64,000 bases of DNA from an uncultured Lachnospiraceae bacterium (lineage in GTDB: Bacteria > Bacillota > Clostridia > Lachnospirales > Lachnospiraceae). Position 1 is the first letter of the stretch. Every line of letters starts with the position of its first letter. A program made the position numbers and the translations under genes. Under the pieces are notes generated by a model. That model saw only the letters and a program-made list of their open reading frames with translations, was not told the DNA's origin and ran no database searches. The DNA lies in NCBI GenBank assembly GCA_947630485.1, contig CANRHU010000003.1:33611-97610 (forward strand). Direction: 5' to 3'. Positions 1 through 10,100 of the stretch are shown one piece after another.

Positions 1-1733
1 AGGGAAGGGATCTGATCATACCGGTCAATGAGCGGCAGATCGGGACAACTTACGATAACAACGCAGAGACCAGGAGAATCCGGATGGAAAGGGCGCCAGG
101 GGGAATTGACCTGGCGCACCTTACATACCGGCTGGATCTGGAGTACAAAAAGAATATAAAAGACACCTGCAATCTGGAAAAAGAACTGCAGGACGATGGT
201 ATCGTCTTGGTCTGGACGGTGCCGGCATCTTGTGTGAAGGAGGCGGGCACTGTATGGATAGCCATCCGGGGGCTTGACGGGAATGGTGATATAAAATGGG
301 CGAGCAATAAAGGCGCGCTCTATGTTTACGATACTGTGAACACGCCGGGAACTTATTCGGGAAATCTGACGGAACTTGAGCAGCTGGAAGCGGATATCTC
401 CGGAAAGATGGAGCGGATTGAGTCAGGGGAAGAGGAGAGGAAGGCCAACGAAAAGATCCGGGAGCAGCAGGAAAAGGTTCGGCAGGAGGCGTCCGCGGAA
501 GCGGTATCGGCTGCTCAGGGTGCGGCACAGAATGCCCAGGCGGCAGCAGGAAAAGCTGAGTCTGCGGTTGGGGAAACCAGGTCAGCGATAGAGGATGCGG
601 GAAATGCAGCGGACGCGGCCCGAAAGGCGGCGGCAAGCGTGGGGGAATACCGCGATCAGGCCAGGGAGTATGCGGAGGCGGCGGAAAGGTCGAATGAAGC
701 GGCTGCCGGGCACGAGGTATCTGCGGAGGAATCTGCGCAGCAGGCTGGCCGTCAGGCGGAGGCTGCTGCTGAAAGCGCGGGCGCCGCGGAAGCGAGTGCG
801 GGAAATGCGGCAGACTATGCAAAACTGGCCCAGAGGTATGCCGAGGGACATGAGGAATACCCGGGAAGCGAGGAGGATAATAGTGAATATTACTGCCGGC
901 AGGCGCAGCAGGCGAAGGAGGCCGCTGAGAAAGCTAGGGACGAAGCAGAGAATATCATAGGAATTGACATCATGACCCCGGAGAAAGCAGGAATAGGGAA
1001 GCCGGATAATGTTACACTGAAGGTGACGGAGGATGGGACATTAAGTGTGCCGAAGGCAACTGGTGAAGCTGCAGGGATCGTGCGTCCGGATGGGGAGACA
1101 TTGGATGTCAATGAGGACGGCCTGCTGTCACTGACTGCGGACGCGGAGAAGCTGCCTGCTAAGGATACGCACAGTTTGCTGGCGCCGGGAGTGGAGGGGA
1201 TTACAACCCAGATGCTTCTGGATGCGATCGCGGATCGTATTGTCAATAAACTGGTGACGGATGAGGCTTTGACTAGTAAGCTGCTGAAATATATCAGTGT
1301 AGATAAGATTGTGAATGACCTGCTATCGACGGATTCGTCTACGGTACTGGCAGGGCCGATGGGCAAGGAGCTTAATAGTAAGCTGACGGAACTGGGTGAA
1401 AATTACACTAAATTAAATAGTGAGATTAGTACGCTAAACAGCGCAATGGCCGATTATAGGGTCTTTAAGATGCGCAATAATTTAACAGCTGAAGACAATC
1501 TGAATAACATTACAGAAATTGGTTTGTATCTTGCAGCGTCTAATAGCCTTGCAAACACAAGTAATAATTATCCTTCTGGGACACAAGCTGGGTACCTTGA
1601 AGTATTAAATACTCGGATATCTGATTGGATATTACAAAGATACACAACATATGCTAGCGGCGCCATATATACTAGAGCCTTCTATGACTCAGAGTGGAAA
1701 CCATGGAAGAGAATCACGGCGACCGTTATTTAG
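1..1733 (+). CDS. phage tail fibre / BppU-like baseplate protein with variable C-terminus (5' end outside window)
   Basis: Frame is open from base 3 through the listed ATG at 84 (GRDLIIPVNERQIGTTYDNNAETRRIRMERAPGG...). Long Ala-rich coiled-coil middle. C-terminus (EIGLYLAASNSLANTSNNYPSGTQAGYLEVLNT...RAFYDSEWKPWKRIT) resembles a pyocin-knob/tail-fibre tip. Confidence 0.75.
   Translation, partial: GRDLIIPVNERQIGTTYDNNAETRRIRMERAPGGIDLAHLTYRLDLEYKKNIKDTCNLEKELQDDGIVLVWTVPASCVKEAGTVWIAIRGLDGNGDIKWASNKGALYVYDTVNTPGTYSGNLTELEQLEADISGKMERIESGEEERKANEKIREQQEKVRQEASAEAVSAAQGAAQNAQAAAGKAESAVGETRSAIEDAGNAADAARKAAASVGEYRDQAREYAEAAERSNEAAAGHEVSAEESAQQAGRQAEAAAESAGAAEASAGNAADYAKLAQRYAEGHEEYPGSEEDNSEYYCRQAQQAKEAAEKARDEAENIIGIDIMTPEKAGIGKPDNVTLKVTEDGTLSVPKATGEAAGIVRPDGETLDVNEDGLLSLTADAEKLPAKDTHSLLAPGVEGITTQMLLDAIADRIVNKLVTDEALTSKLLKYISVDKIVNDLLSTDSSTVLAGPMGKELNSKLTELGENYTKLNSEISTLNSAMADYRVFKMRNNLTAEDNLNNITEIGLYLAASNSLANTSNNYPSGTQAGYLEVLNTRISDWILQRYTTYASGAIYTRAFYDSEWKPWKRITATVI
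1417..1444 (+). repeat. 28-bp inverted repeat, left copy (putative DNA-inversion site)
   Basis: ATAGTGAGATTAGTACGCTAAACAGCGC; exact reverse complement at 2200-2227. Confidence 0.9.
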
Positions 1734-1851
1734 TCTTTCGCCAAGACGAGTGATTATGATATGGTTCCCTGCACTTTCATCCATTGCTTGGTCACCCATG
1801 CATCACGTTTGGGGCTCTTGGATGTTCCTCAAACCCACACAGGGAGTTTAA

Positions 1852-2227
1852 AACACTGGATACATAACATCTATGAGTAATGCATGGTGTGTTTGATAAT
1901 TACTGCCAGGTGTAATACTGATGTTTCCCTGCGTGTCCATGATGCCATATGCCGTCTCTGGAACCTCGTAATTGTATATAGGTTGTAACCCGCACATAAA
2001 ACGATAATAGCCATTCGGAAGAGAAACCCCGCTAAAGTAACCTATATTAAGAGAGCTGCTTGTTGCAAATGTGATTCCGGAAGCGAAGATCTTTATGCTA
2101 ACAACACCACATCTCTCTTTAATAAAGATATCAGTGACAGTGTGGCCGGATATCCTCCAGGTAAATGTTCCAGTTTTCGTTGTATTCAGTGCCGTGAGGG
2201 CGCTGTTTAGCGTACTAATCTCACTAT
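1852..2227 (-). other. silent alternative C-terminal cassette for the tail fibre (no own start codon)
   Basis: Minus-strand reading in the frame shared through the 28-bp repeat: NSEISTLNSALTALNTTKTGTFTWRISGHTVTDIFIKERCGVVSIKIFASGITFATSSSLNIGYFSGVSLPNGYYRFMCGLQPIYNYEVPETAYGIMDTQGNISITPGSNYQTHHALLIDVMYPVF*. Confidence 0.8.
2200..2227 (-). repeat. 28-bp inverted repeat, right copy (putative DNA-inversion site)
   Basis: GCGCTGTTTAGCGTACTAATCTCACTAT = exact reverse complement of 1417-1444. Confidence 0.9.
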
Positions 2228-2324
2228 ATTATTGAGTGGCCACATATTTTAGCATGATCTGTGGGGGTGGGGGAATTTTGAAGGATAACATCGTAAAATC
2301 TATACAGAGGATGGTGCGGAGGAT

Positions 2325-3578
2325 ATGTCGGTTTTTAGTATGCGGGATATATCGGTATTTAATATGCAGGAATATTCTGCTTCAAACGATTTAAAGAAGA
2401 TAAAGAATCATCTGTATATGCTGAATGAGCAGCTCAGATATATGTTTTCAAATATGTCGCCCGATGAGAATTTCAGTCAGATTGCACTGGCGCAATACCA
2501 GGCGAATGAGCAGCAGATCAATGAGAACAAGGCCATGATCCGGGATGCGCAGGGGAATATCTCAATCCTGGAGCGTACTGCATCGTCGCTGATGTCGCAG
2601 ATCCAGGATGCGCAGGGTAACATCTCGACGCTGCAGCAGACAGCAAAGTCACTGACGTCGCAGATCAAGGACGCAGAGGGTAACATCTCGACGCTGCAGC
2701 AGACAGCAACATCGCTGACATCGCAGATCCAGGATGCGCAGGGTAACATCTCGACGCTGCAGCAGACAGCAACGTCGCTGACATCGCAGATCCAGGATGC
2801 GCAGGGTAACATCTCGACGCTGCAGCAGACTGCGACGTCGCTGACATCGCAGATCCAGGACGCCAAAGGTAACATCTCGACGCTACAGCAGACGGCGACG
2901 TCGCTGACGTCACAGATTGAGAATGCGAAAGGCGATATTTCCAAGGTGAAACAGACGGCGGATAAGATCGAATGGATTGTAAGCAGCGGCACCAGTGCAT
3001 CAAATTTCACGTTGACAAGCAGGATGGCATCCTTGGTCTCGAAGACGATCGACCTGTCCGGGTTTGTGACTTTTACCAGCCTGTCTGAAAAAGGGAAGAC
3101 GACCATCAATGGCGGCAACATTACGACAGGAGAGATTGATGCAAAACTTCTGGAGATCGGGGGCCAAAAGATATTTGAGTCAGTAAACGGAAAATTCCGG
3201 ATATACAAAGATTTTATGACGTACAGCGTAGACAGCTTTTCGGCCGGTACGCTGGCTGTTACGACAATCAACCCCAGGACTTCCAGTATAAAGATATCAG
3301 GGGAAACGACCATTGATGATGACGCGACAATCAATGGGAGGCTGACTGTATCGAATATTACCTTAAAGAGCGGCGGCTCCATATCTGGGTTTAAATTAAG
3401 CCCGAGTTTTTCCGGGAGCTCGCTTTCCACCTATTCCTCTATCACCATGAGTGGAGGGAGCGTTACCAATCTTACGACTACACTTGGGCTCGTCGTGGGA
3501 TGGATGAATAATAATTTACCCAAGGTCATAAGCGCAGTGAATGGTCTCATTAGCTGGGCAAAATCATTAACCGCGTAA
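2325..3578 (+). CDS. phage tail protein with tandem coiled-coil repeats
   Basis: 417 aa; about six 21-aa repeats (IQDAQGNISTLQQTATSLTSQ); located between the tail fibre gene and other virion genes. Confidence 0.7.
   Translation: MSVFSMRDISVFNMQEYSASNDLKKIKNHLYMLNEQLRYMFSNMSPDENFSQIALAQYQANEQQINENKAMIRDAQGNISILERTASSLMSQIQDAQGNISTLQQTAKSLTSQIKDAEGNISTLQQTATSLTSQIQDAQGNISTLQQTATSLTSQIQDAQGNISTLQQTATSLTSQIQDAKGNISTLQQTATSLTSQIENAKGDISKVKQTADKIEWIVSSGTSASNFTLTSRMASLVSKTIDLSGFVTFTSLSEKGKTTINGGNITTGEIDAKLLEIGGQKIFESVNGKFRIYKDFMTYSVDSFSAGTLAVTTINPRTSSIKISGETTIDDDATINGRLTVSNITLKSGGSISGFKLSPSFSGSSLSTYSSITMSGGSVTNLTTTLGLVVGWMNNNLPKVISAVNGLISWAKSLTA
2539..2935 (+). repeat. 63-bp in-frame tandem repeat
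   Basis: Repeated 'cagatccaggatgcgcagggtaacatctcgacgctgcagcagacagcaacgtcgctgacatcg' with few substitutions. Confidence 0.85.
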
Positions 3579-3600
3579 AGCGGACAGGAGGGGAAGAAAG

Positions 3601-3858
3601 ATGAAGACAGTAAGTTATACCTATGAGCAGATTGCAGGGATTGTAAATAACCTGAACAGGATTCAGGTTATGGGACTGGAGCAGGCCAGGATACTGGCCA
3701 TGGTTGGCGTGCTGCTGGACGAGGGAGTGCAGTCGGAGATTCCGGACGGAGAAGCAGCAGGCGGGGATGGGACGCCCGGGGAAACTGTCTGCGTGGATGG
3801 ATCCGCAGACGGGACGGGCATGCCTGCGGAGACGTGCGATAAGGATGGAGGAAAGTGA
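3601..3858 (+). CDS. hypothetical phage protein
   Basis: 85-aa ORF with upstream GGAGGGGAAGAAAG; in line with virion genes. Confidence 0.55.
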   Translation: MKTVSYTYEQIAGIVNNLNRIQVMGLEQARILAMVGVLLDEGVQSEIPDGEAAGGDGTPGETVCVDGSADGTGMPAETCDKDGGK

Positions 3859-3868
3859 GTGAGCGGAA

Positions 3869-4240
3869 ATGAAACTGCGGGATATTGTTGAGATGGCCAC
3901 GGATTCCGGGAATGGCCAGTACGACGCGGATCAGATCACGGCCTGGATCAGTGAGATTGAGGGGCAGGTGGTCGATGAGGTTATTAACCACGCGGAAGGG
4001 TATGACATGGAATTCCGGGATCTGGATTACGGGAAGGATCCGGAAAGGTTGATGTTGGTTCCTGACCGGTTCCGGGACGTGTACTTGTCTTATGTGCGCG
4101 CAAAAGTGGATTTTTTGAACCAGGAGACGGAAAGATATAACAATGATGTAGCCATGTTCGACGCTGCATATGAGAGCTATGCGGCATGGTTTCGAAGGGA
4201 GCACCGGCAGAAGTGCCAGGTATGTTTCAGCAGGATGTAA
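3869..4240 (+). CDS. hypothetical phage structural protein (possible head-tail adaptor)
   Basis: 123-aa ORF immediately upstream of the nozzle-like gene; adaptor call is by position only. Confidence 0.5.
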   Translation: MKLRDIVEMATDSGNGQYDADQITAWISEIEGQVVDEVINHAEGYDMEFRDLDYGKDPERLMLVPDRFRDVYLSYVRAKVDFLNQETERYNNDVAMFDAAYESYAAWFRREHRQKCQVCFSRM

Positions 4241-4253
4241 GGAGGTGAACCGG

Positions 4254-5822
4254 ATGGGAAGGCTTCCGTATGTGGGCGCAGCGCCACGGGAGGGGACGCG
4301 GCAGACTGAGGATTTCCTGGGGCTGAACCTGGGGACAGTGATTTCAGACCGTGAATTTTCTGACATGCATAACATGTCTACGGAAAAATATCCGGCTGTT
4401 TCTACGCGTAGGAAGCGGGGGAAGGTTCTGAAACGGCTGGGGAAGCCGAACGGGATTTTCTATAAGGACGGGCTGATATATGCCGACGGGACACAGCTTT
4501 TTTACCGGGATAAGAAGATTGCGGATGTTTCGGATTCGGAGAAGACGTTCGTGGGAATGGGGGCTTACTTGCTGGTCTGGCCGGATAAGCTTATCTATAA
4601 TACATCCACGGGTGTCCTGGAGCGCATGGAAGCTTCCTGGAGCCAGACGGCGCAGGCAACATTTGAACAGCTGCAGGATGGTTCCACCCTGATCCGCGTG
4701 TCCTGCACAGGGATCGGAAAGAATTTCCGCCAGTATGACGGCGTTACGATGGCCGGGTGCAGCAGGAAGCAGTTCAACAAGACGTTTGTAATCCAGGAGA
4801 TCGGGGCCGATTATATCGTGATGACCGGGGACTTGACGGAGAGGGTGACACAGGCGGCAGGTCTGACGCTGAAACGTACAGTGCCGGATATGGATTTTGT
4901 GTGTGAGAATGAGAACCGGGTGTGGGGATGTTCCAGCAAGAACCATGAGATCTACGCCAGTAAGCTCGGGGATCCATGCAATTGGAATGTGTTTGAGGGG
5001 ATCAGCACTGATTCCTATGCGGCGACCATCGGGTCTGACGGTAATTTCACTGGATGTGTCTCCTACCTGGGATATGTGATGTTTTTCAAGGAGGACGCGG
5101 TCCATAAGATATACGGAAGCAAACCGGCGAATTACCAGGTGATGACGTCAGGGATTAACGGGGTTGCCGCCGGATGTGAGAAGACGGTCGCTGTGGTAAA
5201 TGAAACGCTGTACTATGTGGCCCGGAATGGGGTGTATGCCTTCAATGGCGCGCAGCCGGAGGTGATTTCGCAGAAGCTGGAGGGTCTCTCATTTTCGGCC
5301 GGGGCGGCAGGCGTGTACCAGAACCGGTATTATGCATCCCTGAAGGATCAGACAGGGGCTTGGACCGTCTATGTGTATGATGCGCTGCGGGGCCTGTGGT
5401 CGAAGGAAGATGAGCTGCAGCTGTATGGATGTGCCTATGGCGCGGGCGAGCTGTACTGCGTCGATGCTGCCGGGGATCTGTTTACAGTGGCAGGGGACAG
5501 GGATGAGACGATAGAGTGGATGTTGGAGACTGGAGACCTGACGGAAGACGCGATGGAGTTCAAGCATCTCAGGAGGCTGTTGCTGTATTTCAGGATAGAA
5601 CCGGGGGCGGAACTGAATGTGGAGGTTATGTATGATAATGACGGAGTGTGGCATCCGGAAGGGGTTTACAGGGCAGAGCATTACCGGACGCGTACAGTGA
5701 ACCTGGTGCCGCGTAGGTGCGTGCATTACCGGATCCGGCTGTACGGCATCGGGGATGTGACGCTGATGGGCATGTCCAGGAGGATAGGATATGGGACGGA
5801 AATACGGGGAAATTACAGATAG
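4254..5822 (+). CDS. phage tail nozzle / DNA-stabilization-like protein (P22 gp10 / T7 gp12-like)
   Basis: TAAGGAGGTGAACCGG ATG at 4254; beta-rich protein with NRVWGCSSKNHEIYASKLGDPCNWN-type segment typical of podovirus nozzle proteins. Confidence 0.55.
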   Translation: MGRLPYVGAAPREGTRQTEDFLGLNLGTVISDREFSDMHNMSTEKYPAVSTRRKRGKVLKRLGKPNGIFYKDGLIYADGTQLFYRDKKIADVSDSEKTFVGMGAYLLVWPDKLIYNTSTGVLERMEASWSQTAQATFEQLQDGSTLIRVSCTGIGKNFRQYDGVTMAGCSRKQFNKTFVIQEIGADYIVMTGDLTERVTQAAGLTLKRTVPDMDFVCENENRVWGCSSKNHEIYASKLGDPCNWNVFEGISTDSYAATIGSDGNFTGCVSYLGYVMFFKEDAVHKIYGSKPANYQVMTSGINGVAAGCEKTVAVVNETLYYVARNGVYAFNGAQPEVISQKLEGLSFSAGAAGVYQNRYYASLKDQTGAWTVYVYDALRGLWSKEDELQLYGCAYGAGELYCVDAAGDLFTVAGDRDETIEWMLETGDLTEDAMEFKHLRRLLLYFRIEPGAELNVEVMYDNDGVWHPEGVYRAEHYRTRTVNLVPRRCVHYRIRLYGIGDVTLMGMSRRIGYGTEIRGNYR

Positions 5823-5840
5823 GAAAGGGGCAGTGGAGAG

Positions 5841-7181
5841 ATGGCATTTGTTATGGATACGAGGGATGGCGGCAGCAGGAAGAAGTCGCAGGATCTGAGT
5901 GAAGAGATAAGGAAATCAGCGTCTCTTGCAGCACAGTCGCAGAGCAGTACAATGAAGAACGCGCAGGCGCGTCAGAACCAGCAGAAATCAGCGTCACAGA
6001 CGCTTGGGTCTGTCGGAACCGGAAGTTCATCCGGAACTGCGGGGGGAACTGCGGGGAGCCCAGCGGGATATTTGGCGGGAAGCACGGCAAGCGCCGGTCC
6101 ATCTTCCGGATATCTTACGGGGTATAATCCGCAGCCTTTTTCGATGTCTGATTATGCGCGGGATTACCGGGATAGGCTGTCAGCGCTGGAAGCAGATAAG
6201 CCGGGGCCTTTTGAGAGCAGATATCAGCCAGACATTGATAATATCCTGGAGACGATCATGGGCAGGGAGAGTTTTGATCCGGACAGCGTATACCAGAGCG
6301 ATATGTGGAAAAACTACCGGGATCAGTATATGCAGCAGGGGAACAGAGCCATGAGGGACGCCCAGGGTGCGGCCGCAGGGCTTACCGGAGGGTACGGATC
6401 CACATACGCACTGGCGGCGGGGCAGCAGGCTTATGATAATTATCTGTCCCAGTTGAACGACAGGACACTGGATATCCATGACCGGCTATACCAGCAGTAC
6501 CTGGATGAGGGACAGGAGCTGTATAACCAGCTTGGGGCGTTGAACAACCAGGATGCTATTGATTACAGCAGGTATAGGGATGATGTCTCGGACTATCAGT
6601 GGAACCTTGGTTACCTGAGCGACCGGTATGAGCAGGCCAGGGGGGATGACTACCAGGAGTATGTGGATGACATTGCCCGGCAGCAGTGGGCGGAGCAGTA
6701 CGCGTACCAGAGGACGCAGGATGCGCTGGCGCAGCAGAACTGGCAGGCGGAATTTGATTACCAGAAACAGCAGGATGCGCTGGCGCAGCAGAACTGGCAG
6801 ACGGAGTTTGCGTACCAGAAACAAAAGGATGCCGCGGCTGCGGCACAGCGGGCGTCCTCCTCCGGCAGCAGTACGGCGAATAAGAGTACAGGGAGTAAGA
6901 GTTCGGGTTCTGCTGTGACCGGGTATCCGTACAGCAATGAATATTATGAGACGCTGAGGAGGACGGTATCCGCGCTTCCGACCAATGCCGCGAGGTTCAG
7001 CTACCTGTATACTCTTGCATCGACGGATGATGAGTTGGAGTACCTGATGCAGAAATTCGGCGTTACGCCGGAATCGGAGTCAGAAGAGGATAAAGATAAG
7101 AAGGCGGCCGGCGCGAACCTGAGCCCGGTACAGAGGAAACAGAGTCTGTATGATGCGCTTCGGGGGAATATCTTGAGATAA
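5841..7181 (+). CDS. hypothetical phage virion protein, Q/Y-rich repeats
   Basis: 446 aa; internal repeats DALAQQNWQAEFDYQKQQDALAQQNWQTEFAYQKQ; RBS GGAGAG. Confidence 0.55.
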   Translation: MAFVMDTRDGGSRKKSQDLSEEIRKSASLAAQSQSSTMKNAQARQNQQKSASQTLGSVGTGSSSGTAGGTAGSPAGYLAGSTASAGPSSGYLTGYNPQPFSMSDYARDYRDRLSALEADKPGPFESRYQPDIDNILETIMGRESFDPDSVYQSDMWKNYRDQYMQQGNRAMRDAQGAAAGLTGGYGSTYALAAGQQAYDNYLSQLNDRTLDIHDRLYQQYLDEGQELYNQLGALNNQDAIDYSRYRDDVSDYQWNLGYLSDRYEQARGDDYQEYVDDIARQQWAEQYAYQRTQDALAQQNWQAEFDYQKQQDALAQQNWQTEFAYQKQKDAAAAAQRASSSGSSTANKSTGSKSSGSAVTGYPYSNEYYETLRRTVSALPTNAARFSYLYTLASTDDELEYLMQKFGVTPESESEEDKDKKAAGANLSPVQRKQSLYDALRGNILR

Positions 7182-7189
7182 ACGGAGGA

Positions 7190-10100
7190 ATGAAGATGGC
7201 AGGGAAAAAATCGAAGGAAACATATATTAAGAACCAGCAGAAGAAGCAGAAGGAAGAATCGGAGAGATACAGTGCTGCTTCTGATATCGTGGGATATTCG
7301 GAGCAGACGCTTAGGAAGTACGGGATAGACAGTGGGGCGGTGCTTGGGAATACGGCAAAAACAGGTTTTTCCGCAGCGGGAAGCGGATCAGGAAGGGTGA
7401 AATCCTCGAAAGAGGATTTCATTTCTGCATACAGGGACAGGGTTGCCGGTGGAATATCTGGCGGGGCTGCGTTGGGCGCGGGAGGCAGTACAGCTTCCGA
7501 TTACTGGAAGAGGGGTATCCTTACCCAGGAGCAGGCAGCGCAGCGGAAAACGGCAGAGCTGCCGGTAGAAACGGTTCTGGAGTATGGCAAGAACAGTAAG
7601 CGGGATGTCGTTGAGGATGCGAGGAAACGCAGACAGGCCGAAGCTGAGGCCATGGTTAGGGAAAAGGAAGCAAGAAAAAAAGGGATAACGACCGCAGACG
7701 GCTACCTAGAATATGCATCGATCCCGGACAGTAGAGATTACACTTCACGCGTGGAAAAAGGAAAGGAAGAAGCAGACCGGGATCAGCGGATTCTTGGGAC
7801 TGCGATGGATATATTGGGCTTTGCACTTGCCGGGCAGTCCGGACTGGCCGCAAGCAGGCGGATACGGAAGAGTGAGGAACGTACGGCCGGACAGATGGGA
7901 GAAGATGAGGCAGGAATTTATGCATATCTGTATGACCGGTACGGCATGCCTGAGGCAGAGCAGTATAGGGCTACGATCCGGGATGAGCTGAACAGGAAGT
8001 ATATGGAACAGCTGGAAAGTACGGAGAGGGAGAATGCGGCGAGGCATCCGATCCTGTCGGTCGGGAAGGATATCTACATGACGATGCGGCAGCCGCAGGA
8101 ATACATAGATTCATTAGGAATGGGCATTGCGGAAAAATTGACTGGCCAGAATATGCTTGATCCCAATTCGCCGATGTTTACGGCGACGGCTACGACAGGG
8201 GCGATCCGCGAGGGGATCAATGAGAATGAGACTTTAAAGAGGGTGATCCCGAACGACACGGCCAGGGGGCTGCTGACCGGGACGGGACTGTCCATGGCGG
8301 AAACACTTGCCAGGCTGCCGATGGGGGCCGCGGGTCTTGCCTTTGCCGCAGGCGGGGCGGCGTCGTCAGCGGAGCGGGATGCGCTGCAGGCCGGGGCCGG
8401 GGAAGGCCAGGCACTCCTGCGCGGGGCTGCGCAGGGAACGGCAGAGGCTTTTTTTGAGAAGTTCAGCCTGGAAGGGCTTGACAGGTTTAAACCGGGGACT
8501 GTGACCGGTGTAAGGAGTTTCCTTAAGAACATGGGCCTGCAGGCGTTCACGGAAGGGTCCGAAGAGGCTGCAACGGAGATCGCGAACACGGTGAGCGACG
8601 CGGCGATCATGGGCGGGCTGTCTGATTACAGCCAGAACATCCGGAACTTCCGCCAGAAATATATCGAGCAGGGGATGAGTGAAGAGGATGCCGGGAAGAG
8701 GGCCATGTTATCGGCATTCGGGGAGTTCATGAAAAGTGTTGGGCTTGCAGCGGCCGGTGGGGCGATCTCTGGCGGACTCATGGGCGGGGGCGCGCAGGGG
8801 CTGTCGCTGGCGTCAGAATATGCTTCCGGAAGGTCTTATAACCCGGATTTTCGGGATTTTGCCCAGGGGATCGATACGGACGCGGCAAATTTTACAAATG
8901 AGGAGGATTACTGGCAGGCCAGAGCCTTGCAGAGGACTGCGGAGGAGTATGCGGAACGTCAGAGGAACCGGGAAACGGTAAACCCGATCCTGCGCAGCAG
9001 GTTTCAGGACGACCTTAATGAGTATATGCGGAACGTAGCGGAAAGTCAGGTCCGGCAGCAGGAACAGCAGACAAAGGCACGTTCGGATGCAGAGGAGCTT
9101 GTGAGCCGGGAACGGGCGGGACAGGCGGGGAGCCAAAGTCCTGAGAAGGCCGCAGGGCCGGTTTTTGCCGCTTCTGGGGGAAATACCGGTGCGGATGCGG
9201 AAAGCGGCATAGCGGCGGCAGCGGCCGGCCAGGATATGGCCCTGGCTGGGAAGGATACAGTTATAAATGGACGGGATGCGAGTGAAACGGTGAGCCGGCA
9301 GGCAGCGGAGCAGATGTCGCAGCAGACGGGCCAGGATGGTCTGCAGGAAGAGGCAGAAGCTTATGCGCGGGAATATGCTGCCGCCAGGCAGCAGACTGGC
9401 GCAGTTGAACCGGGGCAACTGACAGAGGATTCTGAGAGGGCCGCAGGGCCGGTTATGGGTGAGTATGAAGAAAATACCGGCATACGCACGGAAACCGGCA
9501 CAGAGGCGGCAGCAGGGGCTCAGGGAAGCCTGCAGGAATCGGCGGAGCAATGGACACGTACGCGTGCGGCGGATGGACAGCAGGAACAAAGCGCTCCGCC
9601 GGCAAAGCAGGCCGTGTCAAATGTCAGTGATGAGTTGTTGGATTTGTACGGGGAGGATTACGGAGCGGAGGGAAGGAAGGCCTTCCGGGATGCCTACCGT
9701 ATGAACGAGGGAACGGACATGGAGACTTATTACCGGGCGTTTGCGCGGCAGTACAATACCGGCCGCTACAATATGACCCTGTCCGCGAGGAACCGCGCGG
9801 AAGTTGCTGCCGTCCTGACACAGGAGCAGATGGAGACTGCTTACCGGGCCGGGGCCAGGGACCGGAACGCGGAAATTGGGTATGATCCGGAGACTTACGA
9901 GATGCGAGGAATGCGGAAGGGAACCGAAAAGCAGGGCGGACTTATAGAGGCTTCCCCGCTTGCTTCGGATGCGCAGAAGCGGGTAGTGGATGCGGTTGGG
10001 AAACGGACGGGCCTGAAAATCCGGCTGACGGCTGACGGGGACGTTTCCGGGGGTTATCGGAAAGGGGAGGTCAGGATTTCTGTGAATGCACGGAACTTCC

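Noticed and set aside
121-822. 233-aa minus ORF (Pro-rich) opposite the tail-fibre gene
   Set aside because: Antisense shadow of the Ala/Glu-rich coiled-coil coding strand; no RBS and low-complexity composition.
2477-3430. 317-aa minus ORF with repeats
   Set aside because: Mirror of the 63-bp repeats in the genuine + strand tail protein.
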